64,000 nt of DNA from assembly GCF_030766935.1 (NCBI RefSeq), contig NZ_JASERL010000012.1:124001-188000 (forward strand). The letters run 5' to 3'. Of the stretch, positions 49,628 through 58,264 are shown piece by piece. Under the pieces are notes generated by a model. It had not been told where the DNA came from. It ran no database searches and saw only the letters and a list, made by a program, of their open reading frames with translations. Within the stretch, counting starts at the first letter, position 1. Each line of letters begins with the position of its first letter. This DNA comes from Streptomyces sp. KL109B (GTDB lineage Bacteria > Actinomycetota > Actinomycetes > Streptomycetales > Streptomycetaceae). The position numbers and the translations under genes are program-made.

Positions 49628-51214
49628 GTGGCCAGGCCGGCACGGATCGCGACAACAGGGGCCGCGGTCACCGCACTGGCGGTGACCGCGGCCGCCTGCG
49701 CGGCGCCGAACGACGATGCCAAGAGCGGTGGCGGCAGCGGCAGCGCCGTCGTCGGCATCGCGTACGAGCCCGACAGCCTCAGCCCCCTCCTCGGCTACGG
49801 CAAGGACGGCAACTCGAAAATCTTCGACGGGCTGCTCACGCACGACGCCGACATGAAGCTCAAGCCCGCGCTCGCCGCCGAGCTGCCGAAGGTGAGCGAC
49901 GACGGCCGCACGTACACGTACAAGCTGCGCGACGGCGTGAAGTTCAGCGACGGCAAGCCGTTCACGTCCAAGGACGTCGTCTTCACGTACGACACCATCC
50001 TCGACAAGAAGACGAACAACGCGTCCAAGACCGAACTGGACGCGGTGAAGGACGTCGAGGCGAAGGGCGACGACACCGTCGTCTTCCACCTCAAGTACCC
50101 CTACGCGCCGTTCGCCGAGCGCACCGTCCTGCCCATCGCCCCCGAGCACGTCGCGGGCGCACAGGACGTGAACAACGGCCGGTTCACCACCAAGCCCATC
50201 GGCACAGGACCGTACGAGCTGGTCAAGTGGTCCAAGGGCGAGAAGCTCGTCTTCAAGGCCAACCCCGACTACTGGGGCGGCGCGCCGAAGATCAAGAACT
50301 TCACCATGGCGATCATCAAGGACGACGACGTGCGCGCCACCCGGCTGCGCTCCGGCGACCTCGACGGCGCCATCCTGCCGCCCAACCTCGCGGGGACCTT
50401 CAAGTCCGACACGGCGAAGCGGACGTACGCGGCGAACTCCTTCGACTACCGCGTCGTCACCCTGCCGACCGGCAACAAGGTCACGGGCGACAACGACATC
50501 CGCCGCGCCCTCGACATCGGCGTGGACCGTAAGGCCATGGTCGACCAGATCCTGGAGGGCGCGGGCAAGGCGGCGTACGGCCCGGTGCCCACCGACAGCC
50601 CCTGGTTCACCAAGGGCACCGAGCGCGAGCACGACCTCACCAAGGCCAAGAAGCTGCTGGACAAGGCCGGTTGGAAGGCAGGCGCCGACGGAATCCGGCG
50701 CAAGGACGGCGTGCGCGCCGCCTTCCCGCTCTGGTACCTCACCGGCGACAAGCTCCGCCAGGACCACGCCCTCGCCTACGCCTCCGACGCCAAGAAGCTC
50801 GGCATCGACGTCAAGGTGGAGAGCGGCACCTGGGAGGTCATCATGCCGCGCATGCCCAAGGACGCGGTCCTCGCGGGCGGCGGCGCACCCGCCGACCCGG
50901 ACTTCGACCAGTACATGATGCTCAAGTCCTCGCTCGCGGGCGACGGCTTCAACAACATGGCGCACTACGACAACAAGAAGGTCGACGCCGCCCTGGAGGA
51001 CGCCCGCCGCACCGACGACAAGGCGAAGCGGAAGGCCGCGTACGACACGATCCAGCGCGAGCTGGTGAAGGACCCCGGCTACACCTTCCTCACCCACATC
51101 GACCACCTCTACGTGGTCGACAAGAAGTTCGGCGACCTGACCACACAGGTCGAGCCGCACGACCACGGGCTCGCCTCCGGACCCTGGTGGAACGTGGAGG
51201 ACTGGAAGGCATGA
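49628..51214 (+). CDS. nikA: Nickel/peptide ABC transporter binding lipoprotein (NikA-like)
   Basis: A 528-aa family 5 extracellular binding protein (DppA/NikA fold) with lipidated Cys24 (VTAAAC). Family segments: VGIAYEPDSLSPLLGY, YTYKLRDGVKFSDGKPFTSK, TKPIGTGPYELVKWSKGEKL and KANPDYWGG. By sequence alone it could bind peptides; a Nur-type operator in front argues for nickel. GTG at 49628 chosen for spacing from GGGG; GTG at 49619 also possible. First of five coupled genes. Confidence 0.85.
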   Translation: MARPARIATTGAAVTALAVTAAACAAPNDDAKSGGGSGSAVVGIAYEPDSLSPLLGYGKDGNSKIFDGLLTHDADMKLKPALAAELPKVSDDGRTYTYKLRDGVKFSDGKPFTSKDVVFTYDTILDKKTNNASKTELDAVKDVEAKGDDTVVFHLKYPYAPFAERTVLPIAPEHVAGAQDVNNGRFTTKPIGTGPYELVKWSKGEKLVFKANPDYWGGAPKIKNFTMAIIKDDDVRATRLRSGDLDGAILPPNLAGTFKSDTAKRTYAANSFDYRVVTLPTGNKVTGDNDIRRALDIGVDRKAMVDQILEGAGKAAYGPVPTDSPWFTKGTEREHDLTKAKKLLDKAGWKAGADGIRRKDGVRAAFPLWYLTGDKLRQDHALAYASDAKKLGIDVKVESGTWEVIMPRMPKDAVLAGGGAPADPDFDQYMMLKSSLAGDGFNNMAHYDNKKVDAALEDARRTDDKAKRKAAYDTIQRELVKDPGYTFLTHIDHLYVVDKKFGDLTTQVEPHDHGLASGPWWNVEDWKA

Positions 51215-52203
51215 GCAAGCGGCTCCCCTGGGGGCCGATGGCGCGCCTGACGGGCCGGCGGATCGCCTTCGCCGTGCCCGTCCTGGCCGCCGTCACCTTC
51301 GGCGTCTTCGCGATCGCCGCGGCGTCCCCCTTCGACCCGGTCAAGGCCTACGCGGGCACGGCGGGCCTCACCGCGTCCCAGGAGAACCTGGACCAGCTGC
51401 GCGCCAACCTCGGCGTCGACCAGCCCCTCTTCACCCGCTGGTGGCACTGGCTGACGTCGGCGCTGACCGGCGACCTCGGCGACTCCGCCGTCATGCGGCA
51501 GCCGGTCGCGCAGGTCATCGGCGAACGCCTCGGCTGGTCCGTCCTGCTGGCCGCCACCGCGTTCCTCGCCGCGATCGCGCTCGGCACCCTCCTCGGGGTG
51601 CTGGCCGCGCGCCGCCAGGGCGGCTGGTTCGACCGGGCCGTCACCTCCCTCGCGTACACGCTGGAAGCCGCGCCGCCGTTCTGGCTCGGCCTGCTCGCCG
51701 TGTGGCTGTTCGCGCTGAAGCTCGGCGTGCTTCCGGCCGGCGGACTCACCGACACCGGCTCGTCGACGGTCACCGCCGGACAGGTCCTGTCCCATCTGGC
51801 GCTGCCCGCCGCCGTATTGGCGATCTCGCAGCTGCCGTGGTTCGTCCTGTACGTACGTCAGGGCGTCGGCGACGCGCTCGACGAGGACCCCGTGCGCGGC
51901 GCACGGGCCCGCGGACTCTCCCCGCGCACCGTCCTGTTCGGGCACGCCCTGCGCTCGGGCACGCTGCCCGTGCTCACGCTCATCGGCTCGCGCGTGCCCG
52001 AACTCATCACCGGGGCACTGCTCGTGGAGACCGTGTTCAGCTGGCCGGGCATCGCCGCCGCGACCGTCCAGGCCGCCACGTCCGTCGACTTCCCGCTGCT
52101 CGCCGCCGTCACCGTCCTCGCGACCCTCGCCGTCCTCGCCGGAAACTGGGCCGCCGACCTCCTGTACGGCATCGCCGATCCGAGGGTGGGCTTCGATGGC
52201 TGA
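51211..52203 (+). CDS. nikB: ABC transporter permease (NikB-like)
   Basis: A 330-aa DppB/NikB permease with about six membrane segments. Typical features: LDQLRANLGVDQPLFTRWWH, LTSALTGDLGDSAVMRQPV, and the EAA loop DEDPVRGARARGLSPRTVLF. ATG overlaps the nikA stop by 4 bp; it overlaps nikC by 8 bp. Confidence 0.88.
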   Translation: MSKRLPWGPMARLTGRRIAFAVPVLAAVTFGVFAIAAASPFDPVKAYAGTAGLTASQENLDQLRANLGVDQPLFTRWWHWLTSALTGDLGDSAVMRQPVAQVIGERLGWSVLLAATAFLAAIALGTLLGVLAARRQGGWFDRAVTSLAYTLEAAPPFWLGLLAVWLFALKLGVLPAGGLTDTGSSTVTAGQVLSHLALPAAVLAISQLPWFVLYVRQGVGDALDEDPVRGARARGLSPRTVLFGHALRSGTLPVLTLIGSRVPELITGALLVETVFSWPGIAAATVQAATSVDFPLLAAVTVLATLAVLAGNWAADLLYGIADPRVGFDG

Positions 52204-53068
52204 GCACGTCCTGCAATGGCGCGCCCATGGGGTGCGGCGCCGCTCCACGCGCGCGTGGCGGATACGTACGTCGGCGCTGATCGTGTCGGTGGTGGTCCTC
52301 GCCGTGCTGCTCGTGCCGCCGCTCACGAACCTCGACCAACAGGCCGTCGACCTGGCGTCGAAGCTCCAACCACCGTCCTGGGCACACCCGTTCGGCACCG
52401 ACGACGTCGGCCGCGATCTGCTGCTGCGCTGCGTGTACGGGCTGCGGGTCTCGCTGCTCGTCGGCGTGGTGGCGGCCGTCGTCGCGACCGTCATCGGCAC
52501 GGCTGTGGGCGCGCTCGCGGGCGCGCTCGGCGGCTGGGTGGACAGGGGCGTGATGCGCGTCGTGGACACCTTCTCCTCGGTGCCGCACCTGCTGCTCGGC
52601 ATCTTCATCGTGGCGATGTTCAGGCCGGGCGTCTGGCCCGTCGTGATCTCGGTCGGCCTGACGCACTGGCTGTCGACCGCCCGCATCGTGCGCGCCGAAG
52701 TGCTGTCGCTGCGCTCGCGCCCTTACGTCGACGCGGCGATCTCCGGCGGCGCCTCACGTTGGCGGGTCACGGCCCGGCACCTGCTGCCCGGCGTGCTGCC
52801 GCAGGCCGCGCTCGCCGCCGTCCTCATGGTCCCGCACGCCATCTGGCACGAGTCCGCCCTGTCCTTCCTGGGTCTCGGCCTCCCCACTCACCAGGCCAGC
52901 CTCGGCACGCTCGTGCAGACGGCACGCGGCTCGCTGCTCGCGGGCGACTGGTGGCCGACCCTCTTCCCCGGCCTGTTCATCATCGTGCCGACCCTGGCGA
53001 TCGCGGGCCTCGCGGGCGCCTGGCGCGAACGCCTCAACCCCCGCCGCCGATCGGAGCTGACCCTGTGA
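52196..53068 (+). CDS. nikC: ABC transporter permease (NikC-like)
   Basis: A 290-aa DppC/NikC permease. HPFGTDDVGRDLLLRCVYGL is the classic segment, followed by the EAA loop RSRPYVDAAISGGASRWRV and LSFLGLGLPTHQASLGTLVQ. A basic N terminus precedes the first membrane helix. GTGA overlap with the ATPase gene. Confidence 0.9.
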   Translation: MAEHVLQWRAHGVRRRSTRAWRIRTSALIVSVVVLAVLLVPPLTNLDQQAVDLASKLQPPSWAHPFGTDDVGRDLLLRCVYGLRVSLLVGVVAAVVATVIGTAVGALAGALGGWVDRGVMRVVDTFSSVPHLLLGIFIVAMFRPGVWPVVISVGLTHWLSTARIVRAEVLSLRSRPYVDAAISGGASRWRVTARHLLPGVLPQAALAAVLMVPHAIWHESALSFLGLGLPTHQASLGTLVQTARGSLLAGDWWPTLFPGLFIIVPTLAIAGLAGAWRERLNPRRRSELTL

Positions 53069-54099
53069 CCACGGCTTCCACGGCTTCCACGGCGACCACG
53101 GCGACCACGGTGCTTTCGGTGGACGGCCTGTCCGTACGGTTCCGGATGCGCGACGGCGCGTACATACGGGCCGTCAGCGGCGCCACCTTCGAACTGCGGG
53201 CGGGGGAGTGCCTCGCGCTCGTCGGCGAGAGCGGCTGCGGCAAGTCGGTGCTCGCCTCCGCGCTCCTGGGACTGCTGCCCGGGAACGCGGAGACGGCGGG
53301 CGCGGCGCGCCTCGGCGAGACCGACCTGATGACGGCCGACGAGGCGACCCTCGCACGCACGGTACGAGGTCGCCGCATCGGCCTCGTACCGCAGAGCCCC
53401 GCCGCACACCTCACCCCGGTCCGCACCGTCCGCTCACAACTGGCCGAGACCCTGCGGAAGTTGACCGGCGCGCCCCGCAGGGGCCCGCGCCTCGTGGCGG
53501 CCGTGGAGGAGGCCGCCGCACGGGCCGCCTTCCCCCTCGACCACCTCGACCGCCACCCCCACGAGCTCTCCGGCGGCCTCGCGCAGCGCGCCGCGACCGC
53601 GCTCGCCCTCGTCGGCGACGCCCCGCTGCTCCTCGCCGACGAGCCCACCACGGGACTCGACCGGGACCTCGTCGAGCGCACCGTCGACGAACTGCGCCGG
53701 CACATCGGCACCGACCGCGCGCTCCTCCTCATCACGCACGACCTCGCCGCGGCGGAGCGGATCGCGGACCGGGTGGCGGTGATGTACGCGAGCCGCGTCG
53801 TCGAACTCGCCGACGCCCAGGACTTCTTCGGGACACCCGGCCCCCGTCACCCGTACGCCCGCGGCCTCCTGAACGCCTTGCCCGACCGCGAGTTCACGCC
53901 GATCCCCGGCATGCCGCCGGAGCTGGGCGCGCTCCCCGAAGGCTGCGCGTTCGCCGCCCGCTGCGCGCGCGCCGACGAGACGTGCGCGCGGCTGCCGGAA
54001 CTCGCGGAGGGCGTGGCCTGCCACCACCCTGTGCCGGCCCACGAGTCGTACGAGTCGTACGAGTCGTACGAGTCGTACGAGGAGGCCACCCGTGCTTGA
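53065..54099 (+). CDS. nikD: ABC transporter ATPase (NikD/DppD-like)
   Basis: A 344-aa ATPase with Walker A GESGCGKSVLASALLGLLPG, signature LSGGLAQRAATALAL and Walker B LLLADEPTTGLD. The oligopeptide-type C terminus GCAFAARCARADETCARLPE contributes conserved cysteines. Low-complexity ends: Thr/Ala-Ser-rich start from a 9-bp DNA repeat (53071-53106) and a (ESY)4 tail from four 9-bp units. GTG start. Confidence 0.9.
   Translation: MTTASTASTATTATTVLSVDGLSVRFRMRDGAYIRAVSGATFELRAGECLALVGESGCGKSVLASALLGLLPGNAETAGAARLGETDLMTADEATLARTVRGRRIGLVPQSPAAHLTPVRTVRSQLAETLRKLTGAPRRGPRLVAAVEEAAARAAFPLDHLDRHPHELSGGLAQRAATALALVGDAPLLLADEPTTGLDRDLVERTVDELRRHIGTDRALLLITHDLAAAERIADRVAVMYASRVVELADAQDFFGTPGPRHPYARGLLNALPDREFTPIPGMPPELGALPEGCAFAARCARADETCARLPELAEGVACHHPVPAHESYESYESYESYEEATRA
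54043..54078 (+). repeat. Four 9-bp tandem repeats coding ESY
   Basis: GAGTCGTAC four times in a row encodes the acidic-aromatic tail of the NikD-like ATPase, just before the downstream GTG start. Copy number is likely to vary between strains without a frame change. Confidence 0.85.
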
Positions 54100-54745
54100 A
54101 CTGCGCTCCATCACGGCGGGCTACGACCGCCGAACCCCGGTCCTCCGTGACGTGACGCTCACCCTGCGCCCCGGCGACAGCGTCGGACTCCTCGGCCCCA
54201 GCGGCTGCGGCAAGTCGACCCTCGCCCGCGTCGCGGCGCTGCTGCACACCCCGGACGCGGGGAGCGTCGTCATCGACGGCGAACCGGCCCGCGGCTGGCG
54301 CCACCGCGCGCCGCGCGCCCAGCGCACCGCGTTCGGCGTCGTCTTCCAGCAGCCCCGACTCTCCGCCGACCCCCGCCTGCGCCTGTCCGACCTGATCGCG
54401 GAGCCGCTGCGCGCGACGGGGGCCGAACACGCGGATCGGGTAAGGGAGTTGGCGGAGGCGGTCGGCCTGTCCACCGACCTCCTGACCCGCCGCCCCCACG
54501 AGGTCAGCGACGGCCAGCTGCAACGCGCCTGCGTCGCCCGCGCCCTCACCCTGCGCCCCCGCTGGCTGATCTGCGACGAGATGACCGCCATGCTCGACGC
54601 GTCGACCACGGCCGCGCTGGTGGGCGTGGTCGAGGACTACCGGCGGGAGACCGGGGCGGGGCTGCTGGCCGTGGGGCACGACCGGGTGCTGCTTGAACGG
54701 TGGTGCGGGCGGACGGTGGAGTGGGGGGAGTTGGTGGGGGCGTAG
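54092..54745 (+). CDS. nikE: ABC transporter ATPase (NikE/DppF-like)
   Basis: A 217-aa ATPase with Walker A GPSGCGKSTLARVAALLHTP, Walker B WLICDEMTAMLD, and a signature reading VSDGQLQRACVARAL instead of LSGGQ. Starts at GTG inside the nikD end (8-bp overlap) with GGAGG upstream. It lacks the long C-terminal extension of DppF. Completes a five-gene importer in the nikABCDE order. Confidence 0.88.
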   Translation: MLELRSITAGYDRRTPVLRDVTLTLRPGDSVGLLGPSGCGKSTLARVAALLHTPDAGSVVIDGEPARGWRHRAPRAQRTAFGVVFQQPRLSADPRLRLSDLIAEPLRATGAEHADRVRELAEAVGLSTDLLTRRPHEVSDGQLQRACVARALTLRPRWLICDEMTAMLDASTTAALVGVVEDYRRETGAGLLAVGHDRVLLERWCGRTVEWGELVGA

Positions 54746-54750
54746 CCCCG

Positions 54751-54828
54751 GTGCGGGTGCGGGTGCGGGTGCGGGTGCCGGTGCGGGTGCGGGTGCGGGT
54801 GCGGATGCGGATGCGGATGCGGGTGCGG
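54751..54828. repeat. Hexanucleotide tandem repeat (GTGCGG)n
   Basis: Thirteen 6-bp units: nine GTGCGG, three ATGCGG and one GTGCCG. They fill the gap between the nikE stop and the convergent nucleotidyltransferase stop. Non-coding and a multiple of three, probably made by replication slippage. Confidence 0.85.
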
Positions 54829-54854
54829 ATGGCGGCGCGGCCGCCGGAGGGCTG

Positions 54855-55598
54855 TCACGCCGGCCGCCCGATCTCCGCCACCAACGCCTCCGCCTGCGAC
54901 CGCAGCAGCGGCCGCAACGGCCCCCACTCCTCCTCCGCCTCGCCCAGATACACCGCCCGCGCGTGCGCCAACACCCCACGCTCCCCGTCCGGGAGCCGGG
55001 CCAGCGCCCAGTCCGCCGCCGCGTCCTTCGACAGGATCTCGCCGGTCGCGAGCGTGGCCCAGATACGGGCCAGCGTCAGGACCACATTGCGGGTGTCCGA
55101 CTCCAACTCGGCCAGCAGCTCCGGGATCCCGGCCACCGTCGCGCGCCGCACATCGGCCTCCGGAACCGGGTCCAGCAGCTCCGTGGCGGACGGCCCGTAC
55201 AGGGCGACCCCGCCCTGCCGCACCATCGTGATGAGCAGCGCCAGGTCCGGGTCCGTCCCGGGCTCCGGTGTCTCGCCCCGCTCGTACGCGTCCCGCAGCC
55301 ACTCCCCGTACTGGAACTCGCACACCGGCGGGTACCGCCAAGGGCGGACGTCCGCGAGCCGGACGAGCGTCAGCTCCACCGGGCGGGCCTCACCGCCACC
55401 CGACAGTTCCATGAGCGAGGCGACGAGGCGGGCGCGCTGTCCGTGCGTCGTGGGCCCGTCCGTCACCGCGAAGACGTCCACGTCACTGTGCGGGCGGAGG
55501 CCACCGGACGACACCGCCGAGCCATAGAGGTACGCGGCGGTCAACTCGCCACCGAGCACCGCGCGCAGCACCTCCACCACGGACCCCACCTGACGCAC
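54855..55598 (-). CDS. Aminoglycoside nucleotidyltransferase, AadA/ANT(3'')-like
   Basis: A 247-aa enzyme. The nucleotidyltransferase motif LYGSAVSSGGLRPHSDVDVF places Gly26-Ser27 and Asp39/Asp41 as metal/ATP ligands, followed by the AadA-type helical domain (NVVLTLARIWATLATGEI, KDAAADWALARLP). AadA enzymes adenylylate streptomycin and spectinomycin; the chromosomal protein may have another substrate. GTG with GGGAGGAG upstream; a GACAT-N6-ATGTC repeat (55623-55638) lies 25 bp before it. Confidence 0.82.
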   Translation of the reverse strand: MRQVGSVVEVLRAVLGGELTAAYLYGSAVSSGGLRPHSDVDVFAVTDGPTTHGQRARLVASLMELSGGGEARPVELTLVRLADVRPWRYPPVCEFQYGEWLRDAYERGETPEPGTDPDLALLITMVRQGGVALYGPSATELLDPVPEADVRRATVAGIPELLAELESDTRNVVLTLARIWATLATGEILSKDAAADWALARLPDGERGVLAHARAVYLGEAEEEWGPLRPLLRSQAEALVAEIGRPA

Positions 55599-55795
55599 AG
55601 CCGACTCCTCCCGATATCCCTTGACATCCCTCGATGTCTCTCGGCTACGTGATCTTTCATCATGCACCACGCGCGGCACGGCCCCGCGGTGAACCAGGGG
55701 CGGCCATCACGCCAACTCCCGTCCCACATCTGCCGATCCACCCGCTCCGCCCCGCATACTCGCCGTGTCCCACCGGCCCACCACGGGAGGCACAC

Positions 55796-56665
55796 ATGGC
55801 CCGCACCACCCGCCGTAGAGCCCTTGGAACCCTCGCCGCGGCGCTCGCCGCCGGTCTCGCCGCGCCACAGGTGGCCCACGCGGGCGGCGCCAAGCGCGGC
55901 CCGGGACCGCTGCGGCGCGCCCACGCCCACAACGACTACGAACACCCACGGCCCCTGTTCGACGCGCTCGACCAGCGGTTCAACAGCGTCGAGGCCGACA
56001 TCTACCTCGTGAACGGTGACCTGCTCGTCGCCCACGACCCCGTCGACCTCGACCCCTCCCGGACCCTGACCTCCCTCTACCTCGACCCGCTCGCCGCCCT
56101 CGTGAGGGCCAACCACGGCTCGGTGTACCGGGGCTGGCGCACCCCGCTCCAACTCCTCGTCGACATCAAGACCGACGGCGCGGCGACGTACCAGGAACTC
56201 GACCGCCAACTGCGCCGCTACGGCCACCTCTTCACCACTTACTCGCGCGGACGCGTGCACAAGGGAGCCGTCACCGCCGTCGTCTCCGGCGACCGCGCCG
56301 CCCGCGCACCCATGGAGGCGCAGACGGTACGCAGCGCCTTCTACGACGGCCGCCTCACCGACCTCGGCAGCGCGGCGCCCGCCTCCTTCATCCCGCTCAT
56401 CAGCGACAACTGGGCCAACAACTTCACGTGGCTGGGCAGCGGGCCGATGCCCGCCGCCGAGCGCGCGAGGCTGCGCGGCATCGTCGGCGCCGCGCACAAG
56501 CGCGGGCAGCGCGTCCGCTTCTGGGCGACACCCGATGTCGCGGGCCCGGAACGGGACGCCGTATGGGCCGAGTTGGTGGCGGCTGACGTCGACCACCTCA
56601 ACACCGACGACCTCGCGGGCCTGCGCGCCTTCCTGGAGACACACGACGGGACACGCGACCGGTGA
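55796..56665 (+). CDS. Exported PI-PLC/GDPD-like phosphodiesterase
   Basis: A 289-aa protein with a Tat-type signal (RTTRRRALGTLAAALAAGLA, cleavage after VAHA near residue 29). AHAHNDYEHPRPLFDALDQ carries the His pair and NSVEADIYLVNGDLLVAHDP the acidic metal ligands typical of GDPD/PLC TIM barrels (AIM6-like subgroup). Likely cleaves phosphodiesters of lipids or wall polymers outside the cell. GGGAGG before the ATG. Confidence 0.82.
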   Translation: MARTTRRRALGTLAAALAAGLAAPQVAHAGGAKRGPGPLRRAHAHNDYEHPRPLFDALDQRFNSVEADIYLVNGDLLVAHDPVDLDPSRTLTSLYLDPLAALVRANHGSVYRGWRTPLQLLVDIKTDGAATYQELDRQLRRYGHLFTTYSRGRVHKGAVTAVVSGDRAARAPMEAQTVRSAFYDGRLTDLGSAAPASFIPLISDNWANNFTWLGSGPMPAAERARLRGIVGAAHKRGQRVRFWATPDVAGPERDAVWAELVAADVDHLNTDDLAGLRAFLETHDGTRDR

Positions 56666-56776
56666 CAGGCCGTTAACACCCGTTCGGGGGACAGGTCATG
56701 ACCCGGTCGGCGCCCTCCGCTGCGTCACACTTGCGGCCGATAGCCACGGTGTTGACGTGGCGGAGGAGGTTCGACG

Positions 56777-56971
56777 ATGTCTCTGTCCATTTCCGTGGTG
56801 CTGTTGCTCGTGATCGTCGCGGTGATCTTCCTGCGCAACGGAGCGATGAAGTTCTCGCACGCGCTGGTGTGTCTCCTGCTGGGCTTCCTGCTCGCGGGCA
56901 CCGACGCCGCGCCCACCATCCACGACGGCATCAACTCCACGGCGTCCCTGGTCAGTAGCCTCGATCCCTAG
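56777..56971 (+). CDS. Small conserved two-helix membrane protein
   Basis: A 64-aa protein with two hydrophobic helices (residues 3-19 and 28-42) separated by RNGAMKFSH, and a polar tail with HDGINSTASLVSSL. I recognise the type as a common small streptomycete membrane protein, function unknown. Excellent ribosome site GGAGGAGG upstream of the ATG. Confidence 0.7.
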   Translation: MSLSISVVLLLVIVAVIFLRNGAMKFSHALVCLLLGFLLAGTDAAPTIHDGINSTASLVSSLDP

Positions 56972-56984
56972 AGACCCCGGCGGT

Positions 56985-58226
56985 CTACTTCGCGGCCGAG
57001 AACACCCCTATGCCGTTCGCGACGGCGCGCTCCGGCGGGTCACTTGGATGGTTGCGGACGGTCACCGTGTCCGCGCCAGGCGGGCGTGCCACGAGCGTCG
57101 ACGAACCGCCGCCGTCCAGGCTGAACGCGTCGTCCGAGCCCAACGACCGCATCGTGGCGGCCACTTCGGCGATCGACATGCCGGTGCGATAGGCGGGGGC
57201 CCCGTCGAGCGCCAGCAGGATCAGCCGACGGCCGTCGTCCCCGATCCCGGCCGCCGTGCGCACCGCCGACGTCGCCGCGTCCAGACCGGGCAGCGGCGCA
57301 CCGTCCCGCAGCACCGGATAACCGCCCACCGCGAAGCGGTACGGAACGTCCGAGCGCGCGGCGACCAGCCGGTGATGCACCGTCACCGGCTCACCCGGCG
57401 ACAGCTTGCGCAGCCACTGCGCCCCGGCCTCCCGGCCCACAAGCACCGTGCTCCCGGCCGCTATCTGTCCGCTTCCGGGAGTGTCGGCCGACGACACCAC
57501 CCGCCCGTGCCGCACCGTCACCTCGAACGTGTCCGTGCTGCACGGAGCCGCCCGCTGGGTGTCCGTGCCGCACGTGGCCCGCACCCGCGACACACTGCCC
57601 CAGTCCTTCGTGAACGCCCCGACCGAACCCACCGGCAGCGCGTACTGGTTGAGCCCGCCGAGCGGCATCCGGTCGTCCGGGGTGCGGACCGAGCCGTCGA
57701 GCGCCAGGCTGTCGAGCCGCGCCCGCCGGTCGACACCGACGCCGAGGACGTCCTGCGTGGAGGTGCCGGGCGGCAGGGCCGGGCCGAAGCGCTGCCCGTT
57801 CGGCACGGCCGCCTTGAGGGTGTGCCCGGCCGCGATCGCCGGTCCCACGGAGGCCCCGGTGACCTCGACGCCCGGGTGCTGACTCTCCGTGATGTTGAAG
57901 AAGTCCCCGTTGACGCCGCCGACCGCGCCCGCCGCGTCGGACATCGCGGAGACCGTGGCGCGGGCCCCGACCACGCCCGGGTGCAGCAGGTCGACCCGCA
58001 CGCGCGGATCGGTCAGGTCGACGGTGAGGACATGGGCGTGCGCGGTGCCCTTGGCGGCCGGCACGTCGAACTCGGTGTACGTCACGCCGGGCGCCACCGG
58101 CTCGCCCGAAACGGCGCCGGCCGGTGCCGCGCCCGTCAGGGCGGCACCGGCCAGCAGCGACGCGAACCCGAGGGCCGCGAGGGTTCTTCTGCCTCTCTTA
58201 CCGAGAGTGCCAAGTCTCGTCTGCAT
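56985..58226 (-). CDS. Exported phosphodiester glycosidase family protein (NAGPA domain)
   Basis: A 413-aa secreted protein with a signal peptide (basic GKRGRRTLAALGFASLLAGA, cleavage near residue 38). The DUF2233/NAGPA domain shows GGVNGDFFNITESQHPGVEV early and GDDGRRLILLALDGAPAY, DAFSLDGGGSSTLVA late. Relatives cleave GlcNAc-phosphodiesters, suggesting action on wall polymers or glycoconjugates. Convergent with the small membrane protein gene (13 bp). Confidence 0.88.
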   Translation of the reverse strand: MQTRLGTLGKRGRRTLAALGFASLLAGAALTGAAPAGAVSGEPVAPGVTYTEFDVPAAKGTAHAHVLTVDLTDPRVRVDLLHPGVVGARATVSAMSDAAGAVGGVNGDFFNITESQHPGVEVTGASVGPAIAAGHTLKAAVPNGQRFGPALPPGTSTQDVLGVGVDRRARLDSLALDGSVRTPDDRMPLGGLNQYALPVGSVGAFTKDWGSVSRVRATCGTDTQRAAPCSTDTFEVTVRHGRVVSSADTPGSGQIAAGSTVLVGREAGAQWLRKLSPGEPVTVHHRLVAARSDVPYRFAVGGYPVLRDGAPLPGLDAATSAVRTAAGIGDDGRRLILLALDGAPAYRTGMSIAEVAATMRSLGSDDAFSLDGGGSSTLVARPPGADTVTVRNHPSDPPERAVANGIGVFSAAK

Positions 58227-58264
58227 GCGGGGAGTTCAGCAGACGTGGCGCCGTGCGTCGATGG

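Noticed and set aside
54751..54828. Hexanucleotide array considered as CRISPR or coding repeat
   Set aside because: No spacers, 6-bp period, no cas genes, and located between two stop codons.
54700..55652. Open frames through the hexamer repeat and opposite the nucleotidyltransferase
   Set aside because: Low-complexity readings of the repeat and of an antisense gene; no ribosome site or domain.
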